A stretch of DNA of 64,000 nucleotides from Rotaria macrura (Eukaryota > Rotifera > Eurotatoria > Philodinida > Philodinidae). A program made the translations under genes and the position numbers. The DNA lies in NCBI GenBank assembly GCA_900239685.1, contig OENT01000904.1, positions 1 through 64,000 of the forward strand, read 5' to 3'. Numbering within the stretch: the first letter of the stretch is position 1; each line of letters starts with the position of its first letter. Positions 13,162-25,933 of this stretch are shown here, one piece after another. The notes under the pieces were generated by a model. That model saw only the letters and a program-made list of their open reading frames with translations, searched no databases and was not told where the DNA came from.

Positions 13162-13539
13162 GTGTACCAGGAAGATTTCAAACGATGGATGACAAAAACT
13201 ATGTATCTCACCTTTCATAAAGCAGTAGATATAGAGGAGCAGGAAGATGAACCAACAAACTGGCGCAGACTATATGCAATACATAAAACAAACTATCAAA
13301 AAAACAAAACATATAGGATGGAAGAAACACGAAGATGTAAAACCTGGATCCTACATGCGCATTACGCACCCAACAAAGGATTGAGGAAACAATGGATAAA
13401 CGCTTTGAGAAAAGCGCACGAAATCTTATTTCAAGACCACCACATGAAACTATCCCTATTGAAATCGATTGGGTCATACATGACATTTCGTTGTTATTTA
13501 TTTGTCTTGTTCACTGAGCAAGCAACTAAAAAACTGTAA
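13162..13539 (+). CDS. Uncharacterised ORF, possible PH-domain fragment
   Basis: A 125-codon open frame, basic and rich in Trp, with TNWRRLYAIHKTNYQKNKTY, KTWILHAHY and LRKQWINALRKAHEIL. The last block resembles the closing helix of a pleckstrin-homology domain, as found before the catalytic part of ceramide kinase-like proteins, but no catalytic segment follows. A CAG acceptor (about 13169) lies just inside the start, so this may be an internal exon of a broken or larger gene rather than a complete protein. Function is not assigned. It lies between two plus-strand genes, 560 bp after the TH1 gene and 510 bp before spastin. Confidence 0.3.
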   Translation: MYQEDFKRWMTKTMYLTFHKAVDIEEQEDEPTNWRRLYAIHKTNYQKNKTYRMEETRRCKTWILHAHYAPNKGLRKQWINALRKAHEILFQDHHMKLSLLKSIGSYMTFRCYLFVLFTEQATKKL

Positions 13540-14052
13540 TAGTGTTGTTTTTTTATCGAGAAGCATAATCTAGTTGAAAAATACATACACAATGAAATGA
13601 TTACAATATAAAACTGACGTATTTTTCATTCGAGAGAGTCCATCATTGTTTGTATTTTGAAGAAGACTATTTGCGACCCTTGTTCGACTATTCGAATAAT
13701 AAGAATCATTGTTTCTCTTCTATCATCTAGTGTTTTATAACAGAAATGAGTAAAGTTTTGTAAGTGTATGTTTCGTAAATATGCATGTTTCTGTACTTTT
13801 TCGACATCTATCGTTGCTATGCTGAGAAAGTATTTCATTGGATTGGAATATGATCGTACGTGAATGAATGAATAGGATAGGAATGAAAGCGGAGCGGACC
13901 CAGATAACAGCTGATAGATTAATTAATATTCGTTTTTGAGACAACTATTGATGAGGAATGAAGTGATGAAATTATTCGTCTTTTTGATTGCAGAGGAATA
14001 ATTGAATAATTAAAGTGACAAAAAAAAAGAATTTCATCGCTGATGTTTTCGA
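13540..14052. other. Spastin upstream region
   Basis: No gene is supported. TTTTTGATTGCAG at about 13981-13993 has the form of a splice acceptor and lies 60 bp before the first spastin ATG. It could be the 3' end of a 5'-UTR intron or a spliced-leader acceptor. Confidence 0.4.
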
Positions 14053-17000
14053 ATGTTCTCAAGTTTGTCTAATTGGTTTAGTCAATATTTCAGTATGGAA
14101 AATGAACCGAGCAAGAGTCAAAATGAGTATCAACAACAAGCTGCTGAATATCTCCATCAAGCATTAGAATGCGATGAACAATCAAGTAGAAAATTTTCTT
14201 TATCATTCATTTTACTATTAATTTTCATTCGATTTATAAAATAGAAAGTCATGCATTGACAATATCATTATATAGAAAAGGAATCGAAGAATTAGAAAAA
14301 GCCATCAACTTAACTATTGATCCAAATGGTATGTTGTTCGACCGACAAACTAATGCTAGCATTTATATGATTTATTTTAATACTAGATACTCGTGCTATA
14401 GAATTACGTGCAAAAATGCGTAAAAATTTAAACATGGCTCGTGAGCGAGTTGAAGTTCTTGGTAGGTCTGTTGCTGAATTCAAAAATTTAAATCGTTCAC
14501 GTTTGCATAAATGCATTGCACTGTTTTGAGATTGAGTCCTGCAAGTTGCAACTTTGTTGAACCCTAAACCTAACTATTGAATAACTTCGTACCCTGTCCT
14601 ATCGCAGAGATTTTTCATCCTACACCCTATCATACTCTTATAGTTTCAAGTTTAAGAAAAATTAAGTATGAAGTTTTTCTTCAGTATTTTTCAGTCAGAG
14701 CTCTGAATGGGATGGAATGGGACGAGAAATTTGTCCGATAAGACAAATTTTCTTCATCTCTCCCATCCCATCGGTTCAAGACTCAAACTATCGCATCCCA
14801 TGGGACTACTTATAACATGTTTTCGTCCCATGAGATGAGATGGTCCCATCTAATTTGGAGCTCTGATTTCAGCATATTTTATTGGTTCTCAACAAAAATC
14901 AAATAGAAAATTTTTAAATACTTCGAAAGTTTCTTAAAAATAAAATATCATTAACAATATCAGTGCTTAAGTTTTGCCTTCTTTTTGACAAAAAAAAGAT
15001 TTCAGAAATATATACTAAGTTCAGCTCCGTAAAAGTTTAGTCTATGTGAACTCATCCTCAATTTTACCCATGTATGTTTTCAGTAATCTTACCCTAACCT
15101 AACCTAAGCTCCTTACAAACTAAACTTGTCCCAACAGACGAGCTTTGCTACCTAAGCCTACCCTATGCCCTATGGGATATGGTAGGATCAGGTTTTACCT
15201 ACAGGACTCTATTTTGAGAGAACAGGATTCTATATCACATCTGTTCAAAATATGGGAAATATTCGACTATCTATTCGGAATCGAAAAAATATATTTATTC
15301 TTAATTAGTGAAAAGTAGCATATGTAAATCTACACGACTTCTTCATAGTCAAATAATAATTAGTGTTATGCTAATTTTCATGTGAAGAATTTTCTCTTAT
15401 GTTGACACTCACTCGTTAAATTGTTTTAACTACACGTGCATATTCACTCGAGAAATAATTTTCATTAGTAGCTTTTTTTTGAATTAGTATCTAAACATAA
15501 AATACTGCTTCGTAATAATCATCAGTTCGTACACAAAAGTAGAATACTCACAGTGTACTTCCTGTTGAATCATAATGTGTCAACTACAACTGAGCTGTTT
15601 GTGTTATAACTCAGTGTATTCATGATTCAATGCTTTGTCAGTGTGACTAACTTCTAACACAAATACTGTAACATTCCGTTTTCAGATGGTTTCTGGTAGA
15701 GCTATCATAAAGTACAATTTTGTTTCTTTTCTTCGTCTCTTTTTGTCTTGTACAATAACGATTTACTATTTGCTACGGTTTATTTTCAGAAAAATTAAAC
15801 CAAAAGATGCCAATACCAGTGACTAAAGCTCAAGTTCATCGTCCGACGCCTCCTCGTCTTGTTGCCTCACGACCATCGGTGAGTATTGTAGTAGATGCTA
15901 CGAAAAGTTTATGTCGCTTTGCTTGCGTTTAAAGTCTGCTTCATCGAATTGTCGCGTTCGTGGCATGTCACCTGCATCTGCTGCTCCTTTGCCCATGTGT
16001 TCAGTATCCAAAACAAAGCAAACATCTGCAAAACTAATTGATGTGAAGACAAAAGCTTTCATCAATTTCTAATGTTTTATTGTCTAATAATTTACTTGTT
16101 TTTTTCTAGAATCGTAATAAAGCACCAGCAGCTGCATCGAATCTAAAGAAAGTACCAAGCCAAAATCAACAACAACGAATATCATTGAAATTACCTAATG
16201 TTGAACCTAAACTTGTCTCATATATTATGGATGAAGTAATCGAAAATCGACCACAAGTCAAATTAGATGATATTAGTAAGTTCATTTATCTTTAAATGAC
16301 ATTATTTTTATCTTCAAAGTAGTTCCTAGTTTGAATGAGATCATTTTCTGCTTTGTTTTTGTGCAATTCGTCACACGACTAGTCTGCTGTCCAATTGACT
16401 AAAGTGTTTCTGAAGTACTAATATTTACTTTTTGAAAAAATTTTGTTAATCTGAATATCTAATACACATAATTTAATCGATGATGTTTCGTAATAGAAAA
16501 CGATGTTTACTCGAAGATCTCATGAAATTTGACCTGTTTGTACTAAATATAAAATCCGACTCGAATTTAGTCGGTTGATAATCTTATTGATGATAGAAAT
16601 GCATCGTACCGAAGAATTGTTAAGATAAAGCTTAGAGAGAGAAAAAAATCAGATATCTTTATGAGCCTTTTCGAATGACACAATGTGAATCGTGTATTCG
16701 ATAGAATTTTATTTGGTATGCACAAGTCAAGTACTATCTCAACTGCAAAATTTCTCATATCGGACGAGAATCAAATGTTCTAATGAAATATAAACTCGAT
16801 GATTATTTGGTGACCTAGAATTTCTACATGAATATGTTCAGATTTTTATCGTATATCAATTGATGCCTATTGAAATTATTAATGTAATAAGAATACAGAT
16901 AAAAGTAAATAGAAACATTTAGACATTAGGGTAGTCGAAACTACGTAGTAATTTAAGAACTATTTGAAGGATAAAAATCGAAACGAACGATTTTTCGGGT

Positions 17001-20000
17001 GGCCCATGTATTCCACTTACAGGGATGATATTTAAATCAAGAATTTGGTACGATTGTTCTAAAGGGATTAGGAATGTCGACTGAAAGCTTTCGTCAAAAA
17101 ATACCGTCTAAACATTGGTAACAGTTGTCTTTCTATTAATTTCAATGCAAGTTTACAGCATGAGGAAATATCTATTGTCTTTTACAATTATATCAGTGAA
17201 ATCTGAGGAAGATTTTTCGAGTAGAATATAAGATTTTATGCCTAAAAGGAAAATAATTTACTAAAAAGATGTCTAATCCTTTTATCCACAGAATGTATAG
17301 AGAAAACCTAAGTTTACTTTCAAGTCAACCTATATAAACTACATTCAATCTATCAAAATATAAAATCTTGCGAAAGTATGTCAAGACAGATTTTGCATTA
17401 TTCGATGAGTATCTTGAAATTAAAACTCTAGTCAATTTAGATTGTTCCAAAGAGAAAAGTCTTCATTGTAAAATTTCTCTCGAAACAATCATTTTTAGTC
17501 AATGACAGCCATGATACAAAAGCGAGATTTCAGTTGATAGAAGAAGCATAGCTGTAGCGTATTTAAAAATAACAACGAAAGTCGTCCAAATTCAGTGAGT
17601 AGATACATATATCACTGTCGATCGTTATAAATTCTTGTTTCTCTGAAATAATAAATCATCAGAAATATTTCACTCTTGACCAATCCTCTTTGTCCGTGCT
17701 ATGATCTAAACTGTGCATGTACCAGCATCAAATATTTGCTTATTTTGTTTGACTGTCAAGAAAAGATTTCTCTGCCCTATGCCCTATATATTTGACAGAA
17801 ATGAATTCACCGTAATGAGGCTCTTCACACTTCTTTTGATCGTTTTCTTAAGCCTTGGAATTTTACAAAATAAGTTACAGCCTCATAAAGGAAATGAATC
17901 ATAGAATAGACAGAATGGCTCGAGACATAGGTCTGTATCGGATATTGCAATGATGCTAGCAGTATATAACGAAACTCCAATAGCTCGACTTGTTTGAATA
18001 CCAGTGAGGTGAACTGCTAAAGCATTTACAACAGTATTTCAAACAGGATAGGATGTACGTTTTGTTGATACAAGTTGATCATGATTATGTGTATTGCCTG
18101 TTGGAACAGTAATTTCATTGATATTGTAAAAAACGGCAACTTTTCCTTGAAATTAACATTTTTGGTTACTTTCCATTATATGAACATCGATATCTTATTG
18201 TTTTCTTCCATCCTCTATTTATCCAGTACGGTTTAAACACATTTCATGTTGTTAAAGATAAGATTTTGAAGCATCGTCATCGAACAACTTATCATTAAAC
18301 GTTTATTTTCCTTTCAACACAACTGAATATTCTGTAGATCTTTTTAGTTAAAATTCGCTCTTATATTCCATAAGTTTCAATAGCTTTTCCCAAAATATAT
18401 TAGAAATACATGAATATTGCTTCGAGATAGACAATTCAGAGGTTTTCGGGGCTCAAATTAAGTCATTAATCACTAGCAATTTTTTCAAATTAAGTCAAGA
18501 GGCTTTCCAAGTCAAGTCTGACTTGCACATTACTGATACTATTGTTGCATTTAAGCAAACCTATTAGACTCACACCAGTTAAAATACCACAGAAAGCGAT
18601 TCATATACTATATATGTATGACATACGACAACTATCGGATGAAGCTTATTTTCAATGTTAATAATTTATTATTGTGACTTAGTGTAAGTGAGCTCAAAAA
18701 CTATGGTCGTCCAAGACAATGGATGAGTAATAGAACACAAATTTTTGATTATTTACGAATGTAAGGAAGTGCGTAGTGCACAATTGAAATGTCTCATCGA
18801 AGTTGAGTCATTTTTGGAAAAAGAACGTTGAAAATTTCATGATAATAAATCTAATTTTGTCCCATGTGAATTTTCAATTTTCTCCTATATAAATGAGTTT
18901 AGTCCTAAGTCGACCATAATGGTATGTAACATATTTGCTGTATAAGATTCATAATTTAACATTCCTACGAGTCTTCATAGCTGATGTCAAAACCCTTATC
19001 TAGTTCTTTTTCTCATAAGTCATAAAGCATCTCGTATATTATTTTCACTACTACTTGCTGCATAACAGAAGAATGAATTCTTTTCATCTTTAGTATACAG
19101 CCTGAAAGTCAGGATATTATTCATCATGCTTTTAATGTATCAATGAAACTTAATTCTGAATGTCATATCAATATGATGTGCAGAATCAGCATGAAAAACT
19201 AGCCTCTGTACTGATTCGTTTCCGAAGTTTCAGCTCATTTTACTTTTTTATGCACAACCTTAACCTTTCGCTATAAAAGTTTTTGTTTTTTGTTGTACTG
19301 TATCGATCGACTGAGATTTATGATGGTGATATAGAATATATCCTATTTCATTCGATTGAATGCACGTTTAACGAGAAACAATCGAAAATTACGAATAGAA
19401 TTTTCACTTCCTTGCCATCCACTAAGTAATATATGAATCTACTCAATGATAGAAAAAGAAAGCAATGCATGTACGTTTCTTGATCACTGCAGCCATTACA
19501 ATTAAGTTTTTATGGATAGTTTGAAGAAGCAATATAGATTAATAAATCTAGATCCTACTCGATATTCATTAACCATCAGGAACATATTAGGAAGAATCCA
19601 AAAATTGAATTCGATATAACAACAACTTTAATGTTAATGAACAAAAGACATTGCAGTGATTCTAATTTTCTGATTTTGACTGAAAAGTTCTTAACGCCAT
19701 CACTGTAAACTGAAGAAAAGATGATACACAATTCAAATCTCGTTAATAGTCACGCGAATTTTGTAATTCTTTGATGGTTCTTTGATACATAGACTCATCC
19801 TATTTTATTGAATCTTCTAGAACTGTGATGTAGAAATTAATTGACATAATTACTAACTAGATTTTCAAAGAATCGTGAAGATCACTGACACGGATGGCAA
19901 GGTCTAAATTTATATTCCTATGCATTTCTCAACACTCCTTTCAGAGTGGATTTCATAACATCTTGATTTTGAGTTGATATTTCAAAACTTATCTTTTTAT

Positions 20001-22869
20001 GACTATATGAATATCATCATGGAGTGTTATATTGAATGTTATCATCAGAATTTTATTGAAATGCTCATAGTATACGTAGCAAAGATGATGCCCAAATTGT
20101 TATTTATTGAAAACGTTTCTCTTTCTTGTTATTTGCTCAATCTTCAATTATTTCGAATGAATTGATTTTTCAATTCGACTATTTGATCGTTAACGATTGG
20201 CAAAAGTACTTCAGCAATACGAAGAACATGACAACTAAGAGAAGTAGCAAGAAACGTTATGGATAAAATGAAAAAAAGTGCATTTCGACGAAAAGAAAAG
20301 GGAGATTCTGTAAGTATTGGTTCCTCCTCGTACATGTCGTACGTTTGATAAAAAGAGAACGCCTATAAAATACATGATTAGAGAAATTGATGAGAAATCG
20401 TGATTTTCTAACATAGGGTACTCAGATAACCAGATTCTACAGTTGCTTCTGCAAGCGAACATGTTTTTCCGTGAAGATCTTGATACTCACTCTCTTTCTA
20501 CAAGAAGTTTATCGACTTGAATTTTTAATTACACATTCATGATCGACGTAATACAGTTCTAAGCGTTGTGTAGATTAAAAGTCAAAATGAGAAGTACTTC
20601 ATCTGTTCGTCGTGTTGAACACCTTCTATTTATTTTGATTGTCATTCTCATATATAGGATTGAAGAAATTTCATCTATAATCATGTTTCGACAGACTAAT
20701 GCATTTTTATCGTGAGATGAGCTCAATTTAATATCATCCGATTTTGTAAAGCATATAATACTATAGAATAGGAAATCTAGAAATGATAGAATAAACTAAT
20801 ACTGCTTCTTCAACTGTTCATAATGGAAAAACAAAATTGATGTACACATGGTGCCAGTGGAATAGTTTTTCTACTGTTGGAACTCTTATTTTAAACTAAT
20901 AAGGAATTATTGTTGATAATTACAAAATACTATATCCATTTTACTGAATTGCTACTACTGAAAAATTCCATTATTCAAAAATGATGAAAAGCATAGAGTT
21001 TGCTTAAATGCCATCGTAAGATCGATTAAACACATGTCTCAATGGCGTTAAAAGTAGAAAATCTGGACATAAGCCTCATAGGATGTCGAAAGATGATCAT
21101 TAGTTTAGTTGACTTCCTCCCAGCTGATAGCGTATGTAAATCAAACAATTGAATTACCGCTCGTGATGTTCAAAAAGGAGTTTATACTTTCAATACTTAC
21201 ACAATCAATTTTTCGAAATGTTTTGACTTTAGACAGGAAAGAAAATTAATCAATTTAAAATTAAATTAAGCCAATAATCAGCGCAATCAAGAAACGATCC
21301 ATTTTTCTTTGATTTGTCGTCTCTATGGTTCCAATAAAAGCAGTATATATAGAGTAGCTTGAAGTGTGGTACGAGTATTTTCAAAATCGATTAAACCTTG
21401 TATTTACAGTTTACTTAGCCGATCAATTTAAGAAACGTAGATGTGCTAAATTAAAACTCAAATGAAGCAAATTCTACGATAATGAATATCGAAATCGGTC
21501 ATGTATTGAGTTGTCTCCTTTCTTTTCATTTATCGTATATAGTTTGTCTTGTAATTCACTTGTGTTCTACAGATATTTTTGATCTATTTTCATTTCAAAG
21601 CTTCGAAACCTAAGATGTCGAATTGATGAAAAATATTTTCAACTTACTATGATTATACTGTTATTTTTGTATAGGTGGTCAAGAAAGAGCTAAACGTGCA
21701 CTTGAAGAAGCTATTATTTTACCTGTTCTTCGACCAGAAGTAACTGATTTTATTCAAATAAAACATTATTTTTTTTTCGTTTTTAAAAGATGTTTACTGG
21801 TTTACGTGCGCCCGTACGTGGTATACTCTTATTTGGACCACCCGGTAATGGTAAAACAATGCTGGTAATTAGAATATAAGAATTATATAATACTGAATTG
21901 AATCATATGTTATTTTCTTATTTACATAGGCAAAAGCTGTGGCATCGGAAGCTAAAGCACGATTTTTCAATATCAGCGCATCGAGTTTAACATCAAAATA
22001 TGTTTGTTTTCATATTCATCATTGTCATTATAGATACATGCATATATATGTGCATCGTTTTGATTTCTTGTGTCTATTAGGTTGGTGAAGGTGAAAAATT
22101 AGTTCGAGCTTTATTCGCTGCCGCTCGTGAATTACAACCATCGATTATCTTCATTGGTTAGTTAATAGGTTTTGTTTTTAGAATATCTTCATTTATCATA
22201 TTGTTTATAGATGAAGTTGATTCATTACTGACAGCACGTAGAGAATCCGAACATGATGCAATGCGACGACTGAAAACAGAATTTCTCATTCAATTTGATG
22301 GTGTAAGAAAACAATTATTTAGTTTAAAAATACAGTAGTAAAACATGATGAAAATGAATTCATCGTATAGGTTCAAACAACAAGCGATGATCGTATACTT
22401 GTTCTTGCTGCAACAAATCGTCCATTTGAATTAGATGATGCAGCATTAAGGTAGAGTGAAACAAGAGACTGAAGAACTAATTTGTTATTTTTTGTATTCT
22501 TAATTTTCAAGACGTTTCACTCGTCGTATTTATATTGAACTTCCAAATATAGAAACACGTCAACAACTATTAAAATATTTACTTAATAAGCAAGAACATT
22601 GTTTAATAGACAATGATTTACAATGGATTGCTAATCAAACGGATGGTTACTCAGGTAGTGATTTAACTGCTCTGGCAAAAGATGCAGCAATGGGTCCAGT
22701 ACGTGAATTACGTGTTGAAGAATTAAAAGAATTATCAATAAGTCGTATTCGTCCAATATCACGACAAGATTTTGTTCAAGCATTGAGAAAAATTCGACCG
22801 TGTGTATCTGCATCAGTACTTGACAAATATACTCAATGGAATTCAGCGTTTGGTGATTGTGGTACATAA
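14053..22869 (+). CDS. SPAST: Spastin, microtubule-severing AAA ATPase
   Basis: Spastin uses ATP to pull tubulin tails through a hexamer and sever microtubules. Twelve phase-consistent exons: 14053-14185, 14245-14328, 14387-14461, 15790-15878, 16110-16275, 21675-21739, 21790-21864, 21930-22001, 22081-22156, 22211-22302, 22371-22450, 22512-22869; about 454 residues. The N-terminus has an MIT domain ([18 protein letters not shown], then [12 protein letters not shown]), which binds ESCRT-III in known spastins. A short linker is followed by VKLDDI, Walker [11 protein letters not shown], pore loop [13 protein letters not shown], Walker [11 protein letters not shown], sensor ATNRP and the [12 protein letters not shown] region. 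Next come [16 protein letters not shown] and a C-terminal helix ending in WNSAFGD. The linker is shorter than in vertebrates, so the separate microtubule-binding segment is not obvious. An upstream in-frame ATG is absent from the immediate leader; ATG at 14043 is out of frame. Two introns are very long (1.3 and 5.4 kb); the rest are about 50-80 bp. Confidence 0.95.
14696..14865. mobile_element. Non-autonomous hAT-like element, copy B, in a spastin intron
   Basis: A 170-bp block begins CAGAGCTCTGAATGGGATGG and ends GGAGCTCTG, so its tips are inverted repeats of CAGAGCTC. Internal repeats are GGGATGG/GGGACGAG on the left and CCCATCCCATCGG/GTCCCATGAG on the right, like copy A at 3666. The 8-bp flanks TTTTCAGT and ATTTCAGC share six central bases and may be a decayed target duplication. 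It lies in the intron between spastin exons 3 and 4 and leaves splicing signals intact. No coding capacity. Confidence 0.55.
16276..21674 (+). other. 5.4-kb intron of spastin
   Basis: The intron begins GTAAGTTC and ends TTTTTGTATAG, splitting the codon just before the GQERAK start of the AAA core. Inside there is only AT-rich sequence with short, motif-free ORFs on both strands. No nested gene, inverted-repeat element or tandem array was seen. It is roughly 80 times longer than the typical intron in this window. Confidence 0.7.
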
Positions 22870-23566
22870 AAAAAACAATACTCATGAACGATGAATTATG
22901 GTCCTACTATATTATTTTCTTTTACTAACTGTCAAATTATCATACGATTGCATTTTCATTTTTCTTCATTACAATCATCTTTATTTTCTTTTTCTTTGTA
23001 CCTAGTCACGTGTGAAAAAAAGAAAGAACTGACTGTTTTATATTAATGTGTACAGAAAAAAGCCTACAAATGATTTATATATATATATATATTATTTTTT
23101 TGTGAGCAACTACTATTCGGCTTTCTTTTTTCCATTTAAACTATATAGATAAACTTTATGTGATCATGTCTTTTATACTATATTCACAAATAAAATCTGT
23201 CTATTTTCGTCGTCCTACAACACAATGACAACGAGATCGAATGTAGTGCAATATGATTTTAATTTATCAACAAATTGCAATGACACCGACCTAGTCACAT
23301 TCGTTTTCATTTTATCATAATAATTGTACGAAAAATAAAAAGATGATATCAAGCATATATACATATGTATATATATATATGTTCGATAGAACTAGGGGAA
23401 AAGCTAATTGCATCATTTATATTGATTACGATCGATTTGCATGGCATAAACGCCCTTTATTCATTGTCATATATCAGAATATTTTCTTTTCCTTTATCCT
23501 AACATCTGTTAATACTACGGATATTTACGTTCATAAAGCAATGTCGCTTACCTATACACATATGCG

Positions 23567-23609
<43 letters not shown>

Positions 23610-25933
23610 GAATGAATGATACGACGAGTCATTTCTTTTACAACTCTTTTTTGAAAAAATAAATATACATATGGCATACATCGAGACAGACTACGCGAGT
23701 AAAGTGGATTGTAACAGAGTAAAAAGGGAACGAGAGAGACAAGAGACATAGAGAGAAAGAAACAATACAGCATTTACCGTTGCGAACGTCAATCGAATCG
23801 AAAAAAGAAAGAGAACGACAACAACAGAGAATAGCATACCTGTACACATCATCACCATCAGGGCACAAGCAAGACAAGCAATTGAAATATATAAAAAAAA
23901 TATATATATATATAGATGCATGCGCATCGTCGTAGCGACGACAATAACAACGATCAAGCAAGGTCTCAATATAAAACTCTTCTTTTTGCCTTGCACATAA
24001 CAAAGAAGAAAAAAACATGCATACACGCACATGCAAGAACTTCTCTTCATGTTCCCTTTTTTTTTCTTTCTCAGCTGCTGTGTGCAAACGATAAAGGGAA
24101 AAAAGATGGATACACATAAGAAATAGCAAAAAAAGAAAAGAAAATATCGACATATGTGTATATATCCATGCTTGTATCTATCTCGTTCGTACATCTATGA
24201 GCGTAGAATTCTTTAGCTAACTTGTGATATTTCTTACATAGATAGACGCATTCTGCTACTCTCAAGGTGTAAGAAAAAGCAAAGAGCGAGAGAACATATT
24301 ATAAGCAATTACAATAACTAAACATGTAGTAGATATCTATCTTTTCTAGTGTCTCATACCTCGATTAAAGATAAATAAGAACTCCTATGGTAATTACCTA
24401 TATGAAATGTATATACATATGTGTGCATATACATATGTCCAACCTTCTTTCACATACCTTCCAAACGAATGACTGAGCTTTATATTCGTATGCTAAAATG
24501 AAATATATTTCATCTTTCTCTTTCTCTCTTTCTTCTAATTATAGTAGCTCTTTCTCTTTTTCTCTCTCTGTCTCGATGTATGCACAAACAGACACAACAC
24601 TTCAACTGTAGCGAGCAGGTAATAAGAAGACTTAAAAATTTTTTTTTTACCTCTTTGAAAAGACTGTCACATTCGAGTGCCTTTCTCTTTTTCTCTCTCT
24701 TTCCCTCTGTCTCTTAGTAATCAAACAATGAAAGGAAGATTGATTTTTCTGCCGCACAGAAAATATCATAATGGTACTTCTCAATTTTTTTCCTTTAACA
24801 TAATTGAACTATGTAAACAAAGTACACTGAAAGAATTCATGCCGTTGTCAATGTTACACAAATGAAATCAGCCTTTGAGGCAAGTCGAGCCTTTTATTTC
24901 TACATATATATTCGAAATGGAATCATCCATTTTTTAAGTAACTAGAAAGCTCTCTTGAGCATGAAAGGAAAATGAATGTATGAAGAAAAGAAAAAGAGTA
25001 AACGTATGTTACATGGAATCATCATCTTGTATAATTAAATGAAATATGGAATCATGATGCTATAGATATTATTAGAATGAATTAGAGACATGATTTATTT
25101 CATTAATTAATGTTCATAGAAATAACAAATATTAGAGTTCACTATATGATATATTCTCTTTTTATTGAACAAACATGTCATAAAACTAATGTAGAACGCA
25201 TGATAAAGATTGATAAATGTACCGCTGGAAGCAAGTTTTATGTTCTGTAAATAGGTTTCAAATCTTGTCTTACAGATTAATTATTCTTATGAAAAAAAAA
25301 TGAAAATGATACTCGAAACGTGATTTAAACTAAGATGTAATCGTATATATGAAGAAGTAATACTAAGGTTTTATTTCGTAATAAGAAATTCGTAAGAGAA
25401 TTTTCATTGTGATTCATAACTATAAATATAGATGTTGTTAGTTTTTGAAACTGATCAACAAGTCAAAAGAAAATATGCTTTCTTTTCTTTCGTTTAGCAA
25501 CAAACATACTTCTAGTTAGTGATATGTGCGATGTTTTACAAAAGCACATTGAAACAGAAGTTTATACAAATATAATAAAAAAGGAAAATCAACTTAGTGT
25601 GAAACATTGTCAATCTCTAATAATATTCTAGTTATTTCCTATTGACGACGTACATTTCGTTATTTAAAATAATGAACTCAACACATAATTTTGCAATGAA
25701 AACTAAATTATGAACAACCAAATGCTTTCGATAATGTTAATATGTTTAATTCAATGTCATAGATCTTAATATCCGGAGGAAGGCATTTAGATATATTATT
25801 TCAATTCTGTAATAAATCCTACAAAGAATAGAAATTTTCTCTCTCTCCTTCCTTCAATTATATACATAAAGGTGTTGAAGGAAAGAATCGTAATGCTACG
25901 CACGCTTCATTCTCACCACTTTTTATTGCCAAC
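22870..25933. repeat. Microsatellite-rich spacer after spastin
   Basis: AATAAA near 23189 probably ends spastin. The rest is simple sequence: ATATAT runs near 23077 and 23361, a TA run of about 30 bp at 23574-23603, many ATACATATG-type words, and CTCTTT-rich strand-biased runs near 24515-24570 and 24680-24715. Open frames across 23343-24265 on both strands translate these repeats (Tyr/Ile alternations, Phe/Leu runs) and are not genes. Confidence 0.6.

Noticed and set aside
15085-15115. CCTAACCTAACC telomere-like run in a spastin intron
   Set aside because: Only a few imperfect units inside a gene; no array and no chromosome-end context.
23343-24265. Overlapping long open frames on both strands after spastin
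   Set aside because: They translate TA, purine and pyrimidine runs into Tyr/Ile, Phe/Leu or Lys-rich strings, lack motifs and overlap each other; simple sequence explains them.
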